A stretch of DNA of 64,000 nt from an uncultured Granulosicoccus sp. Its GTDB lineage: Bacteria > Pseudomonadota > Gammaproteobacteria > Granulosicoccales > Granulosicoccaceae. The notes under the pieces were generated by a model, which had not been told where the DNA came from, did not search any database, and worked only from the letters and a program-made list of their open reading frames with translations. Made by a program: the position numbers and the translations under genes. Within the stretch, counting starts at the first letter, position 1. Each line of letters starts with the position of its first letter. Positions 19,801 through 27,310 of this stretch are shown piece by piece. The DNA lies in contig CANLXI010000016.1 of assembly GCA_947495035.1 (NCBI GenBank), forward strand, positions 101,106 to 165,105. The letters run 5' to 3'.

Positions 19801-19911
19801 CTTCTGGCACTGATTGCCTTTGGCGTACTGATGACACGCCGAGGCACAACGTTGCAATCCGACTCGAACTCGGCAAGAGACGCCTTGCCGAGTATCGATG
19901 CCAGTCAATGA
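14956..19911 (+). CDS. C-terminal part of the giant thrombospondin type 3 repeat protein
   Basis: The frame is open from 14404, directly after the TAG, and this GTG at 14956 is only the first start-like codon, without a ribosome site. It encodes about 1650 residues of calcium-binding repeats: first the 62-residue Cys-containing units, then from about 16900 a run of shorter, more varied units of the type DSDGDGIPDYLDxDSDNDG. The tail has a Cys (GSGCSIKA), a spacer, a hydrophobic helix (LPLLALIAFGVLMT) and Arg-Arg, resembling C-terminal sorting signals of the MYXO-CTERM/JDVT-CTERM kind. Such proteins are long rod-like cell-surface or secreted structures. If the TAG is a real stop, this part has no secretion signal and would be dead. 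Confidence 0.8.
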   Translation: MSDQDDPTNNDACLPSQFGNGCSTDTDSDGSPDSVEGPTSDSDNDGTPDYQESSVNDTDGDGVPDQSDANNNNACLPSQFGTGCTTDTDADGTPDSVEGESTDTDGDGTPDYQESSSTDTDGDGVSDQDDPTNNDACLPSQFGTGCTTDTDSDGMPDSVEGELTDTDGDGTPDYQESSSADTDGDGVSDQDDPTNNDACLPSQFGTGCTTDTDADGTPDSVEGESTDTDGDGTPDYQESSSTDTDGDGVSDQDDPTNNDACLPSQFGTGCTTDTDSDGMPDSVEGESTDSDGDGIPDYQESSSTDTDGDGVSDQDDPTNNDACLPSQFGTGCTTDTDEDGTPDSVEGESTDTDGDGTPDYQESSSSDTDGDGVPDQDDATNDDACLPSQFGTGCNTDTDEDGTPDSVEGESTDTDGDGTPDYEESSTVDTDGDGVSDQDDPTNTDACLPSQFGTGCATDTDEDGTPDNVEGESTDTDGDGTPDYQESSSTDTDGDGVSDQDDPTNDDACLPSQFGTGCTTDTDEDGTPDSVEGELTDTDGDGTPDYQESSSTDTDGDGVSDQDDPTNDDACLPSQFGTGCTTDTDEDGTPDSVEGELTDTDGDGTPDYLESATDDTDGDGVPDQRDLNDNDNCSPTTFGTGCTADSDGDLIPDAEEGRFTDTDLDDVPDYRDTDSDSDGISDRFETFEGALIDTDSDGTPDYKDLDSDNDGIADVAEGALDTDGDGTADFRDTDSDNDGIPETIEGAVDSDSDGIHDYRDLDSDNDGIPDATEAGSDPSHPMDNDLDGARDYIDPDSDGDGINDSVEAGSEPFVQQDTDSDGTPDYLDLDSDNDGIPDAEEGLVDTDGDGIPNTLDPDSNNDGIADKLAGNGDLDNDGIANYLDDDIDGDGLANATETAADTDGDGNPNYLDSDSDDDGITDIIDGSGDADGDGSPNFLDIDSDGDGIGDALEMGSNPTAPVDSDADGQPDYLDTDSDADTVPDAIEGMVDSDADGLADYLDTDSDGDGIADALENSIDTDLDGADDRVDLDSDADGINDSVEVGSDLAHPLDTDQDGLPDFRDPDSDNDGISDADEGITDSDGDGIPDANDPDSNNDGIPDSFGQGDADGDGIPDYLDSDIDGDGIANISESGAGLDTDTDGDSIPDFLDSDSDGDGIPDRMEGILDTDGDGIPNFMDIDSDGDTLADSLEAGNSPDSPVDTDGNGVADYLDTDSDGDSLPDSLEGNMDSDEDGLPDYRDTDSDNDGLPDTIEGAVDTDNDGIPDVVDWDSDNDGIPDAIEAGSSPATPQDSDQDGIPDISDLDSDNDGILDSQEAGKTPSNPRDTDGDGVIDARDLDSDNDGLTDALEARSNDINDDAVFDGADDINDNRFNDELQSVHLPVQDFDADGVPDYRDRDSDNDGLSDTMETQGTLADRNRDGIVDGFSDANENGLDDSLESRFTRVVPDDIDNDGSPNFRDIDSDGDGILDLVEAGGEDLNNDGIVDSLADQDQDGIPDSVDVDFTLGNDSDADGIDDKADSDFNHDSLDTDSDGIIDDFDPDLDGDGFANYQNDGAGITGELPDSDNNGIPDYEQVNSPDIASATPELVIHTGLSGSGCSIKARTTGSPDPVLPLLALIAFGVLMTRRGTTLQSDSNSARDALPSIDASQ
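16900..19690 (+). repeat. Short degenerate Asp-rich coding repeats
   Basis: About 2.8 kb coding for roughly 20-25-residue units DTDGDGIPDYxDxDSDNDGIPDxxE. Unlike the 186-base array, copies differ at most synonymous positions, so this section is older. Long open frames in other phases on both strands are artefacts of the biased codon pattern (GAT/GGC/ACC). Confidence 0.8.
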
Positions 19912-19962
19912 CCCATGGCCCTGCCTGAGTAACTCGGCTACCTGCAGATTTTTTCCAGAGAA

Positions 19963-20871
19963 CTATGCACCTGCTGCGACGGATTTTCTGGCCAACTCTG
20001 CGGCAGGATCAAAACAGACTTTCTCACCGAAACAGAGTGCTTGACTGTCCGTCGATCTCACCTGTTCGACACTCAGTAGAATCTCACCAGCGTCGGTATA
20101 ATGAGCATTCGACTGACTGGCCATCCATTCATCGGGTGGCAGCAGCGTTGATGCACGATGAGTCACATTCCAGACGAAATAGTGATGAGGAATGGTGATT
20201 CGTGCGTTCAATCTGTCACGAACCTGAGCAACCTGCTCATAGCTCAGTACATGTTGCGAACCGTCGATCGGTAATAGTGCAATATCGATTTTACCCAGAG
20301 CATCCCAGACAGCCTGCGGTGGATTGGGTCGGTTGTCGCCCCAATGCAGGATACGTAAACCAGCCGTTTCGATGACAAGTATGGAGTTGTCAAACGATCG
20401 CCAGTTATCGGGAGGAACAGTTTCCATCGCTGTCAGCTTTCGCGTCAAGCCTGCCCAGTCATATACGCCATGTGTGGAGTCAGAGACGTGTTTGTCCGCA
20501 ATACCTGAAATTACGGCATCAGCAAATTCGAACCGCCCAACCAGTCTGTCGATCAGCGTACTGGCATGCAGTGAATGCAGGTTGTCGTGATCGAAATGCG
20601 CATGTGTTGACAGGCCGATATCTACCTCGCAACGCGGAAAATCGTAGAGATACCAGTCCCAACCGCCCCAGGGTGGATTGCGCCACGGGTCGATCATCAA
20701 CGACAAGCCGGCAGGCGTAGTGATTCGAAAGCAGGACCCACCAAAGTATGCCAACTTGATGGTTTTCGTTCCTGCTTCCTGCGATTGCTCTTCACTCTGG
20801 AGGGCAATCATCCGGTTGTTGTTTTCGCTCTGTTTCCAGGCCCAAAGTCCTTCCTTGCTGCGATCTCTCAT
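19963..20871 (-). CDS. MBL-fold metallo-hydrolase (UlaG/NAPE-PLD-like)
   Basis: A 302-residue cytoplasmic protein of the metallo-beta-lactamase fold. It shows the first strand IKLAYFGGSCFRITT, the metal motif THAHFDHDN (HxHxDH, near residue 94), a second metal ligand in HWGDNRPNP, and later HHYFVW. It lacks a signal peptide. The FGGSCFRI start and the HWGD motif are those of UlaG-like or NAPE-PLD-like hydrolases acting on phosphodiesters or lactones. It is the last gene of the operon, 19 bases after the AhpD-like gene, and may process the substrate brought in by the ABC system. The first 35 residues are not conserved-looking, so an internal start at 20811 is possible. Confidence 0.82.
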   Translation of the reverse strand: MRDRSKEGLWAWKQSENNNRMIALQSEEQSQEAGTKTIKLAYFGGSCFRITTPAGLSLMIDPWRNPPWGGWDWYLYDFPRCEVDIGLSTHAHFDHDNLHSLHASTLIDRLVGRFEFADAVISGIADKHVSDSTHGVYDWAGLTRKLTAMETVPPDNWRSFDNSILVIETAGLRILHWGDNRPNPPQAVWDALGKIDIALLPIDGSQHVLSYEQVAQVRDRLNARITIPHHYFVWNVTHRASTLLPPDEWMASQSNAHYTDAGEILLSVEQVRSTDSQALCFGEKVCFDPAAELARKSVAAGA

Positions 20872-20890
20872 GCTGTTTCTCGGGCTTGCC

Positions 20891-21436
20891 TCAGATGAGG
20901 GTGCGCTCTACCCCCTCTTCCATTTCTATCTGCAAGGCATCATTGAAGCGATTGAAAAAGCCGCACAAGGCAATTCGTAACGTCAACTCGACGATCTGCT
21001 CTTCACTGAAATGCTTTTTCAACTCGATGAAGACACCATCGCGCATTCTGTTGAAGTCATTGGTCACCTGCACCGCATAATCACGCACCAGCAGATCCAC
21101 TTCATCGAACCCGTCTGGCGACTCGCTCAGAATGTCGCCAATGGCCTCCGCACTGAGGCCGTGTTCCAGAGCACGAGGAGCGTGGTGCGCGATACAGTAT
21201 TCGCAGCGATTGATCGTGGACACCACGACCAGCGCAATCTCCAGATAACGCTTGGACAGAATCGCATCGTCATGCAACTCCAGAAGCAAGCCCATGATGT
21301 GCTTCAATGCCGCCGGGCGATGAGCAAACACACGCACCTGATTCAGAAACGGACCGTATTCCCGAGCATAACGCTCGTAAATCGGACGTACATCCTCCGG
21401 TACCTGCGAAACATCAACATCACTGACACGTGCCAT
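20891..21436 (-). CDS. Carboxymuconolactone decarboxylase / AhpD-like protein
   Basis: A 181-residue all-helical protein. The AhpD core motif is present: a Glu, then NRCEYCIAHH with the CxxC and His needed for disulfide or peroxidase chemistry, near residues 80-90. A second conserved segment is EEQIVELTLRIALCGFFNRFNDAL. The start is supported by an AAGGAG box eight bases upstream. Members act as alkylhydroperoxidase partners or in ring-cleavage pathways; which applies here cannot be told. It lies between the ABC binding protein and the MBL-fold enzyme, separated from the former by a stable hairpin. Confidence 0.85.
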   Translation of the reverse strand: MARVSDVDVSQVPEDVRPIYERYAREYGPFLNQVRVFAHRPAALKHIMGLLLELHDDAILSKRYLEIALVVVSTINRCEYCIAHHAPRALEHGLSAEAIGDILSESPDGFDEVDLLVRDYAVQVTNDFNRMRDGVFIELKKHFSEEQIVELTLRIALCGFFNRFNDALQIEMEEGVERTLI

Positions 21437-21460
21437 TATTCAGACTCCTTGTTTCTGGTG

Positions 21461-21488
21461 CGGGGAGCGACAACGACTGCGCTCCCCG
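21461..21488 (-). promoter_or_regulatory. Intercistronic hairpin between the binding-protein gene and the AhpD-like gene
   Basis: A perfect 9-base-pair stem (CGGGGAGCG with CGCTCCCCG) and a 10-base loop. No T-run follows on the coding strand, so it is better read as an mRNA-stabilising or attenuating element that keeps the binding-protein message high than as a strong terminator. Confidence 0.7.
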
Positions 21489-21496
21489 ATTGCTTA

Positions 21497-22705
21497 TCAG
21501 TATTCGAGGCGTTCGATGACAACATCTTCGCCATCACGAATCTCGGATAGCTGAAAATCTCGGCCCAAGACCATACCTTCTTCGTCGAATTCGATCGAGC
21601 CGGACGCTCCGGAGTAGTTGATCTCCTCGCCCGCACGCAACGCTGCCAGTCCATCTGCCAGATTGTAGACAGTCGTCTTGCCCTCACCGGTGGTCACCTC
21701 CCACACGGCTTTTGCAATGTCCGGCCCTGCCGTGCTACCAGCCTTTTCAATTGCCAGCAACAGGGTAGTCATTTGATCACGACCTGCTGTTCCAAACGGA
21801 TGTTGCACGGAATCGGATTCATCAAGCCCGGCTTCCAGCAGGTATTCCTTGTAGGCAGACGAATTGATGGCGGGAACCGGAAATCCGTGGATGATCCCTT
21901 CTGCCGCTCCACCGATGGCCTCCTTGAACTGAGGTCCGGTGGCCAATGAGGTGGTAATGACCGTGCCTTCGTAGCCCTGACGATAGAGCTCCTTGTAGAC
22001 AGCCGTGAAGTCGGTGACATAGGATGGAACGAACACAGCCTGTGGGTTCTTCTCGATCAGCTGAGTGACTTCCGAGCGGTAACTCGACTGCTGCGCATTG
22101 TAGTAGAACGGTTCGTTGAGCAGCGCATCCTCACCCACGATCTCGATGAAACCATCCATCATGGACCGGGTGAAGTCGTTGTTCAAAGCCATCAGACCAT
22201 AGGTCTCGATGCCTCTGGACTTGACCAGTTCACCGATGGCACGCCCCCAGATTGGAGACAGTGGCTGGAAGTTGAACACCAGACCCTTCTCATCTGCTAC
22301 CGGAATATCGGATGAAGAAGAGGTGCACATCTGTACGACATTGGCCGCCTGGCATTTGGGCATGACGCCCAGCGTCACGGATGAAGAGAACGTACCAACG
22401 ATGGCGCACACGCCATTGACATTGATCAGCTTGTCAGCGGCCCGCACGGCGGTTTCGGGGTTGGTTTCGGAATTCTCCTGAAACAGGCGTACTTGCCTGC
22501 CGAGTATGCCACCAGCAGCATTGACGGCATCCACCACGCGTTTGTGTGCTGCGGTAATGTTAGGACCGAAGGGTGCGCCTCCGCCGGTATTGGGCGTCAG
22601 GGAACCAATGGCGATGTCACTCTCCTGAGCACGCAGGAATGAGGGAACCAGAAGCGCGGCAGTACTTGCTGCCAGGAAGCTACGGCGATTCATGTGAAAG
22701 CTCAT
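21497..22705 (-). CDS. Branched-chain amino acid-type ABC transporter substrate-binding protein
   Basis: A 402-residue exported binding protein of the Leu/Ile/Val (type 1 periplasmic) family. The N-terminus is a Tat-type signal: NRRSFLAASTAALLVPSFLRA. The mature part starts SDIAIGSLTPNTGGGAPFGPN, the ligand-loop region of this family, and has NPETAVRAADKLI and VNAAGGILGRQV, its usual motifs. An AAGGAG box precedes the ATG at 22705. It follows the two permease genes by 21 bases. The family also carries urea, amides, aromatic acids and other compounds, so the ligand is open. Confidence 0.9.
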   Translation of the reverse strand: MSFHMNRRSFLAASTAALLVPSFLRAQESDIAIGSLTPNTGGGAPFGPNITAAHKRVVDAVNAAGGILGRQVRLFQENSETNPETAVRAADKLINVNGVCAIVGTFSSSVTLGVMPKCQAANVVQMCTSSSSDIPVADEKGLVFNFQPLSPIWGRAIGELVKSRGIETYGLMALNNDFTRSMMDGFIEIVGEDALLNEPFYYNAQQSSYRSEVTQLIEKNPQAVFVPSYVTDFTAVYKELYRQGYEGTVITTSLATGPQFKEAIGGAAEGIIHGFPVPAINSSAYKEYLLEAGLDESDSVQHPFGTAGRDQMTTLLLAIEKAGSTAGPDIAKAVWEVTTGEGKTTVYNLADGLAALRAGEEINYSGASGSIEFDEEGMVLGRDFQLSEIRDGEDVVIERLEY

Positions 22706-22726
22706 CTTGTCTATCTCCTTTTCAGG

Positions 22727-23641
22727 TTATCCAGCGATATTGTCTTTTGTGTAGGTAAATTTCGGTTCTGGCAGCAACCCTCTTGGCCGCAGGCGCAAGG
22801 TGACAATCAGCAGCAGTCCGATGGTGATGATGCGCACTGAACTCATGGTTTCCGCATCCAGCCATGGCAGGACATCTCCGAAAAAGCGGGTGCCTTCCAG
22901 GAACATGATCACCGTCCCCGCACCGATCAGCAGACCTCGGTTGTTTCCTGCGCCACCGACAATCACTGACATCCAGATGAACATGGCCACCGTGGGCATG
23001 AAGACTTCCGGACTGATGTTCTGCGAATAATGCGCATACAGCGCACCCGCGAGCCCCATGAAACCGCCACCAATGGCGAAGATCTGAATGCGATGACGAA
23101 ACACGTTCTTGCCCAGTACACCGGCCACCACATCATCTTCGCGTATGGCGCGCAAGGTACGCCCCATGGGAGCCTCGCGAATGCGCTCGCAGATCCAGTA
23201 GGTAATGGCGACGAAGAAGGCAACAAATGCCAGATAGAACACAGGGTAGTTCTCTGGTGCTACCAGCGATTGAAAGGGCTGAGCCTCGATGCGCAAGCCT
23301 CGTGGCCCCTCGGTGATCTGATCTTCGTTCAGCACAAGCAGCCGGATGACTTCACCGACTCCCAGCGTGACAATGGCAAGGAAGTCTTCTCGCAAGCGCA
23401 TTGACAGCAGTGCCACCAGACCACCCGCGGCAAACCCCGCGGCTATGGCCATCGGAATGCTCAAACCGAGTGGCCAACCAGCCTTAGCCGACAGCAATCC
23501 CGACGTATAGGCACCCAACGCATAGAAGCCCGCAATCCCGAAATTGACCATGCCTGTCAACCCCCACTGCAGGTTCAAGGCCAGGGCAAGAATCATGAAA
23601 AAGCCAGCGTAGGTGGCCATTGATACCAGATATGCGCTCAT
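22727..23641 (-). CDS. Branched-chain amino acid-type ABC permease (LivM-like)
   Basis: A 304-residue inner-membrane permease with about eight to nine helices. Family motifs are visible: LALNLQWGLTGMVNFGIAGFYALGAY near the N-terminus (shortened here: GLTGMVNFG), the cytoplasmic coupling segment GRTLRAIREDDVVAGVLGKN near residue 178, and a late VIVGGAGNNRGLLIGA. Its ATG overlaps the stop of the LivH-like gene in ATGA. With LivH it forms the membrane channel of the importer. Confidence 0.92.
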   Translation of the reverse strand: MSAYLVSMATYAGFFMILALALNLQWGLTGMVNFGIAGFYALGAYTSGLLSAKAGWPLGLSIPMAIAAGFAAGGLVALLSMRLREDFLAIVTLGVGEVIRLLVLNEDQITEGPRGLRIEAQPFQSLVAPENYPVFYLAFVAFFVAITYWICERIREAPMGRTLRAIREDDVVAGVLGKNVFRHRIQIFAIGGGFMGLAGALYAHYSQNISPEVFMPTVAMFIWMSVIVGGAGNNRGLLIGAGTVIMFLEGTRFFGDVLPWLDAETMSSVRIITIGLLLIVTLRLRPRGLLPEPKFTYTKDNIAG

Positions 23642-24501
23642 TTCTTTATCTCAGCTGTGCCGAACAGACCCTGCGGCCGTAACAGCAGAAAGATGGCAAT
23701 GATCACGAAACCGACCGCTATCTTGTAGGTCGATGGCAGAACCAGAATGGTCAGCTCCTCAGCCAGCCCCAGCAACAAGGCGCCGAGAATGGCCCCATAG
23801 GGGGACCCGATACCCCCCAGTATCGCGGCTGCGAAAATCGGGATGGTCAGATTCCAGCCCACAAGAGGTTCAATCACCAGATCCAGCCCTGCAAACACAC
23901 CGGTCAACCCGAATATGGCACCGCACAGGACCGTGGTCAGTGCCGTGATTTTCGCTGCATCGACACCGCGGATGGCGGCCAGCATCGGGTTGTCTGCGAC
24001 TGCCCGCATGGCACGGCCTGTACGCGTATGGCGGAGCAACACATGCAAGCCTGTCGCCAGCACCACAGCGCAGGCGATGATCTCTACCTGCTCCCTGGTG
24101 ATCCGCGCACCCCAGAACTTCCAGGGCCGCTCCAGCGGAATATCGAATCCACGTACGTCGGCTGAAAAGAACAAACGCACCACACTCTCCAGAATCAGCG
24201 TCAGCGCAATCGACACGACCAGCAAAGTCACCGCGGACTGATCCTGCATGGGTTTGAACACCCATACATGGGCCAACCAAACGACGAATCCCGTGAAGAG
24301 CATGGCGCCAAGCGTTGCCAGAGGCAAAGGCAACCCCAGCGGAACATTGAAGGTATAGGCAGCGAATGCACCTACGGTGATGTAGCCACCGATGGCAAAG
24401 TTCGGAAACTTAAGAACACCAAACAGCAAGGAGAACGCCATTGCCGGCGGTGCTATCAAAGCGGCATTCACCAGAGCATTGACGAATATCTGCAGATTCA
24501 T
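23638..24501 (-). CDS. Branched-chain amino acid-type ABC permease (LivH-like)
   Basis: A 287-residue permease. It has the LivH features: MAFSLLFGVLKFPNFAIGG early on, the coupling motif GRAMRAVADNPMLAAIRGVD near residue 165, and AAILGGIGSPYGAILGALLLG near the C-terminus. Its ATG overlaps the TGA of the LivF-like gene, and its own stop overlaps the LivM start, so translation is coupled all along the operon. Confidence 0.92.
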   Translation of the reverse strand: MNLQIFVNALVNAALIAPPAMAFSLLFGVLKFPNFAIGGYITVGAFAAYTFNVPLGLPLPLATLGAMLFTGFVVWLAHVWVFKPMQDQSAVTLLVVSIALTLILESVVRLFFSADVRGFDIPLERPWKFWGARITREQVEIIACAVVLATGLHVLLRHTRTGRAMRAVADNPMLAAIRGVDAAKITALTTVLCGAIFGLTGVFAGLDLVIEPLVGWNLTIPIFAAAILGGIGSPYGAILGALLLGLAEELTILVLPSTYKIAVGFVIIAIFLLLRPQGLFGTAEIKK

Positions 24502-25214
24502 ATACGCGACCCCAAATAGAGTTCGGAAACATCCGCCGAGTTCAACAGTTCCGATGCGGCCCCCTGCATGGCTATACGTCCAGCGGCCATGACAATCCCT
24601 TCGTGGGCGGTCTTCAATCCCTGCAGCGCATTCTGCTCCACCATGAGGATGGCGACACCTTCGGCGTTGACTCGACGAACCGTTTCGAACATCTCACCAA
24701 CCATCAAGGGAGACAGCCCCGCTGACGGTTCATCAAGCAGCAGTACCTGTGGCTCCAGCATCAGGGCCATCCCGAAGGCCACCATCTGACGCTGGCCGCC
24801 CGACAGATTACCCGCCGGAACACGAGCCAGTGGTTTCAGATCGGGGAACATATCGTAGATCCTGTCGCGCGCTGCCTGTGTTCGTGCCTCATCCTGCCAA
24901 CCGCCCATGGCCAGATTCTCGTGAGTCGTCAATGCGCGAAAGACATTGGCCTCCTGCGGAACGTAGGCCATGCCTGATCCAGCGACTCGTGCAGCTGGCA
25001 GACCCGCCATCTCGGCACCCGCTACGCGAATACTGCCATCCATAGCTGGCACTACACCGGCAATGGTTTTCAATAGTGTTGATTTCCCCGCACCATTTGG
25101 TCCGATGATGCACGTGATCTGTCCTGCTGACACTTGCAGGGAGATGTCATCACAGATTACCGTGCGCCCATAACCCGAGCGCAAGCCGGACACGTACAAG
25201 ATTGCTTCAGTCAA
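24498..25214 (-). CDS. Branched-chain amino acid-type ABC ATP-binding protein (LivF-like)
   Basis: A 238-residue ATPase. Walker A GPNGAGKST, signature LSGGQRQ, Walker B VLLLDEPSAG and the switch His position (here MVEQN, with Gln as in LivF proteins) are all present. The longer frame to 25271 is not the best start: a TTG at 25214, eight bases after a GGAGG box and overlapping the stop of the LivG-like gene, gives TEAILYVSGL, the usual beginning, and the usual LivF length. Confidence 0.92.
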   Translation of the reverse strand: MTEAILYVSGLRSGYGRTVICDDISLQVSAGQITCIIGPNGAGKSTLLKTIAGVVPAMDGSIRVAGAEMAGLPAARVAGSGMAYVPQEANVFRALTTHENLAMGGWQDEARTQAARDRIYDMFPDLKPLARVPAGNLSGGQRQMVAFGMALMLEPQVLLLDEPSAGLSPLMVGEMFETVRRVNAEGVAILMVEQNALQGLKTAHEGIVMAAGRIAMQGAASELLNSADVSELYLGSRI

Positions 25215-25980
25215 GAAATACGCCTCCAAGATAAGCCTCGATGACACGCGGATCTTCCCTGATCTGTTCAAAAGGCCCTGCCGACAGATAACTTCCCTCC
25301 GTCATCACGACAACAGGATTACAGAGCTTGCCGATCAGATCCATGTCATGTTCGACGATCAGGAATGTCTTTCCGTAGTCGGAATTCAAGCGTCGGATCA
25401 TGTCCATCAGGGTTCCCATCAATGCAGGGTTGACACCTGCTCCCGGCTCGTCCAGCAGGATCAGATCACATTCGATCATCAGTGTTCGAGCCAGCTCCAG
25501 CAGCTTCTTCTGGCCCCCGGACAGATCCGCAGCGTATTGGTCACGCAGTGGTGTCAGTGCTGCTATATCCATGACTTCCAGAGCACGCTCGTACACTCCA
25601 TTGTCGGACTGTGCGACCGCTCTGGGCTTGGCAAACAATGGGAACAGCTGCTCGCCCAATTGCTGTTGCGGGGAGAGCATCAGATTTTCAAGTACCGTCA
25701 GTCGTCCGAATTCTCTGGACAACTGGAATGTTCTTATCATGCCCAGTCTGGCGCGCTTGTAAGGGGCCATTCGAGTCACATCCTGCCCCTTGTACAATAC
25801 CTTGCCGGCTTGCGGACGTATGACACCACTCAACAGATTGAACAGCGTGGATTTCCCCGCGCCGTTCGGCCCTATCAGCCCCGTGATGGAACCTGTTTCA
25901 ACTTCCAGCCCCATATCGCTGACGGCCTGAACACCGCCGAAACGTCGGGACAATCCACTGGCAGACAGCATGACGCTCAT
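25207..25980 (-). CDS. Branched-chain amino acid-type ABC ATP-binding protein (LivG-like)
   Basis: A 257-residue ATPase with Walker A GPNGAGKST, signature LSGGQKK, Walker B LILLDEPGAGVNP and switch motif VEHDMD. The start RRFGGVQAVSDM is that of LivG. Its ATG lies within ATGA shared with the stop of the TetR gene, so regulator and transporter are translated together. Confidence 0.93.
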   Translation of the reverse strand: MSVMLSASGLSRRFGGVQAVSDMGLEVETGSITGLIGPNGAGKSTLFNLLSGVIRPQAGKVLYKGQDVTRMAPYKRARLGMIRTFQLSREFGRLTVLENLMLSPQQQLGEQLFPLFAKPRAVAQSDNGVYERALEVMDIAALTPLRDQYAADLSGGQKKLLELARTLMIECDLILLDEPGAGVNPALMGTLMDMIRRLNSDYGKTFLIVEHDMDLIGKLCNPVVVMTEGSYLSAGPFEQIREDPRVIEAYLGGVFLD

Positions 25981-26636
25981 GCTACCGCCCTCTCGAGTCG
26001 ATCGGTCAACAGCTGTGTCAACATCGCGCGAACGGCACGAGAGGCTGCCGGATTGGGTGAGAACATCTGCGCAACGCGTTGTCCACGCAAGGTTGAGGCA
26101 ATGGTGGCAATCAAGGCATCACACTCCTTGTTCGACAAGCCGGCCTTGCCAAAGGCGCGACGACCCGCTGCGTTATAGCTCTTGAACATGCGTCCTACCC
26201 AGGAATCCAGATGGGCCTTGAGTTCCGGATTCCCGCGTGCTGCCAGGGTCATGTCAACCGTGACTGATACATGGGTTTCGGCCATGGCCCCATCCCATAG
26301 TGCATCGACAAACATCCTGGGGTCAGGCTTGTCTGGGTCACATTCCGCTCGCAGCGCATCGGTCGCGACAACGACGCCGTTCCACATTTCACCAGTGGCG
26401 TACATCACCAAGGCCACCTTGCTACTGAAGTGATGCAACATCGCACCGCGCGACACCCCGGCACGCTTTGCAATACTGGTAGTGGTCATGTTCACGAAAC
26501 CCACCTCACTCATCAGAGCGATGGTTGCACGCCGTAAAGCGTCGATGGTTTCAGCTGAGCGCTCTGTCTGGGTTCGACGCACAACACCCTTGTCAGTACT
26601 GCCTTTTTCCGCCGTTTGCTGTTTCTCATCGGACAT
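25977..26636 (-). CDS. TetR/AcrR-family regulator, first gene of the ABC operon
   Basis: A 219-residue repressor. The helix-turn-helix is clear near residues 30-75: TIDALRRATIALMSEVGF, then TTTSIAKRAGVSRGAMLHHF. The C-terminal ligand domain is helical. It overlaps the LivG-like gene by four bases, so it is co-transcribed with the transporter it probably controls. The inverted repeat in the leader (26678-26699) is a good operator candidate. The ligand would be the transported compound or a product of it. Confidence 0.9.
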   Translation of the reverse strand: MSDEKQQTAEKGSTDKGVVRRTQTERSAETIDALRRATIALMSEVGFVNMTTTSIAKRAGVSRGAMLHHFSSKVALVMYATGEMWNGVVVATDALRAECDPDKPDPRMFVDALWDGAMAETHVSVTVDMTLAARGNPELKAHLDSWVGRMFKSYNAAGRRAFGKAGLSNKECDALIATIASTLRGQRVAQMFSPNPAASRAVRAMLTQLLTDRLERAVA

Positions 26637-27310
26637 GGATGACTCGCTCTCTCATAGGCAACATATGACCTCAACTTACAAACAGCATTGATTGTTTGTT
26701 TGTGATGACTCAGTTCTACACGCTTTTTCGGAGAATTGGAAGGGGGGATTCTGCCGAGAAAGCGCCCTCTGAAGGACATTTGAGGAGACAGACCTTGCAC
26801 AAGATTGCGCGATATCAGCTTGTATTGTCAGATAGAGTTGCGCGGCAGGAACTCACTGCAGTCATCAGTGCCCCGCAATGAAGCACAGGACCAACCAGAA
26901 TGGTGCTGAAAAGTTGGCACGGTGACTTAGCTACGTGACAGCCGCGAATCGAGCCAACCGAAAAGGCATACCTGCCCCATGCAGACTATCAGCGCACCTC
27001 GTAACGAGCTTCTGCCCGCGGGCAGCGTCTCATCACTCAGGCGGACGGGAAACCACGAATTTCAACAGGGGTATGACCGGTGCCGAATGGCGCGCATCAG
27101 CCTGGTGCGGATTCCACGATGACCCCTGCTTGATTCGGTCATGCCAAATTGCGACGGGAGACAGCCCATACAGGTCGGTAACAGCGACTCGACTACTTCG
27201 TCGATACGGGTAAATGATCAGCAAAGAGCGCGACAATAAAATCTTGAATCTGTCGCCTTGGCCACAGATTACCGCCGCACCAGCCAACAATCGCTGCCTG
27301 AACGGCTCTC
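26637..27310. other. Intergenic region with the TetR operon promoter
   Basis: A 674-base stretch between two reverse-strand genes. The part next to the TetR gene carries the inverted repeat listed at 26678-26703. From about 26880 to 27310 I find only short, low-quality frames and no recognisable gene. It may hold the remains of something deleted, but nothing can be named. Confidence 0.5.
26678..26703. promoter_or_regulatory. Inverted repeat, candidate TetR operator
   Basis: ACAAACA at 26678-26684 faces TGTTTGT at 26693-26699, with an 8-base gap; a second TGTTTGT overlaps at 26697-26703. The site lies about 40-65 bases upstream of the TetR gene start, where a self-regulating TetR protein would be expected to bind. 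Confidence 0.6.

Noticed and set aside
26935..27213. Small forward gene in the gap between the TetR gene and nagA
   Set aside because: The 92-codon frame lacks a ribosome site and reads as random Arg/Ser/Cys-rich sequence.
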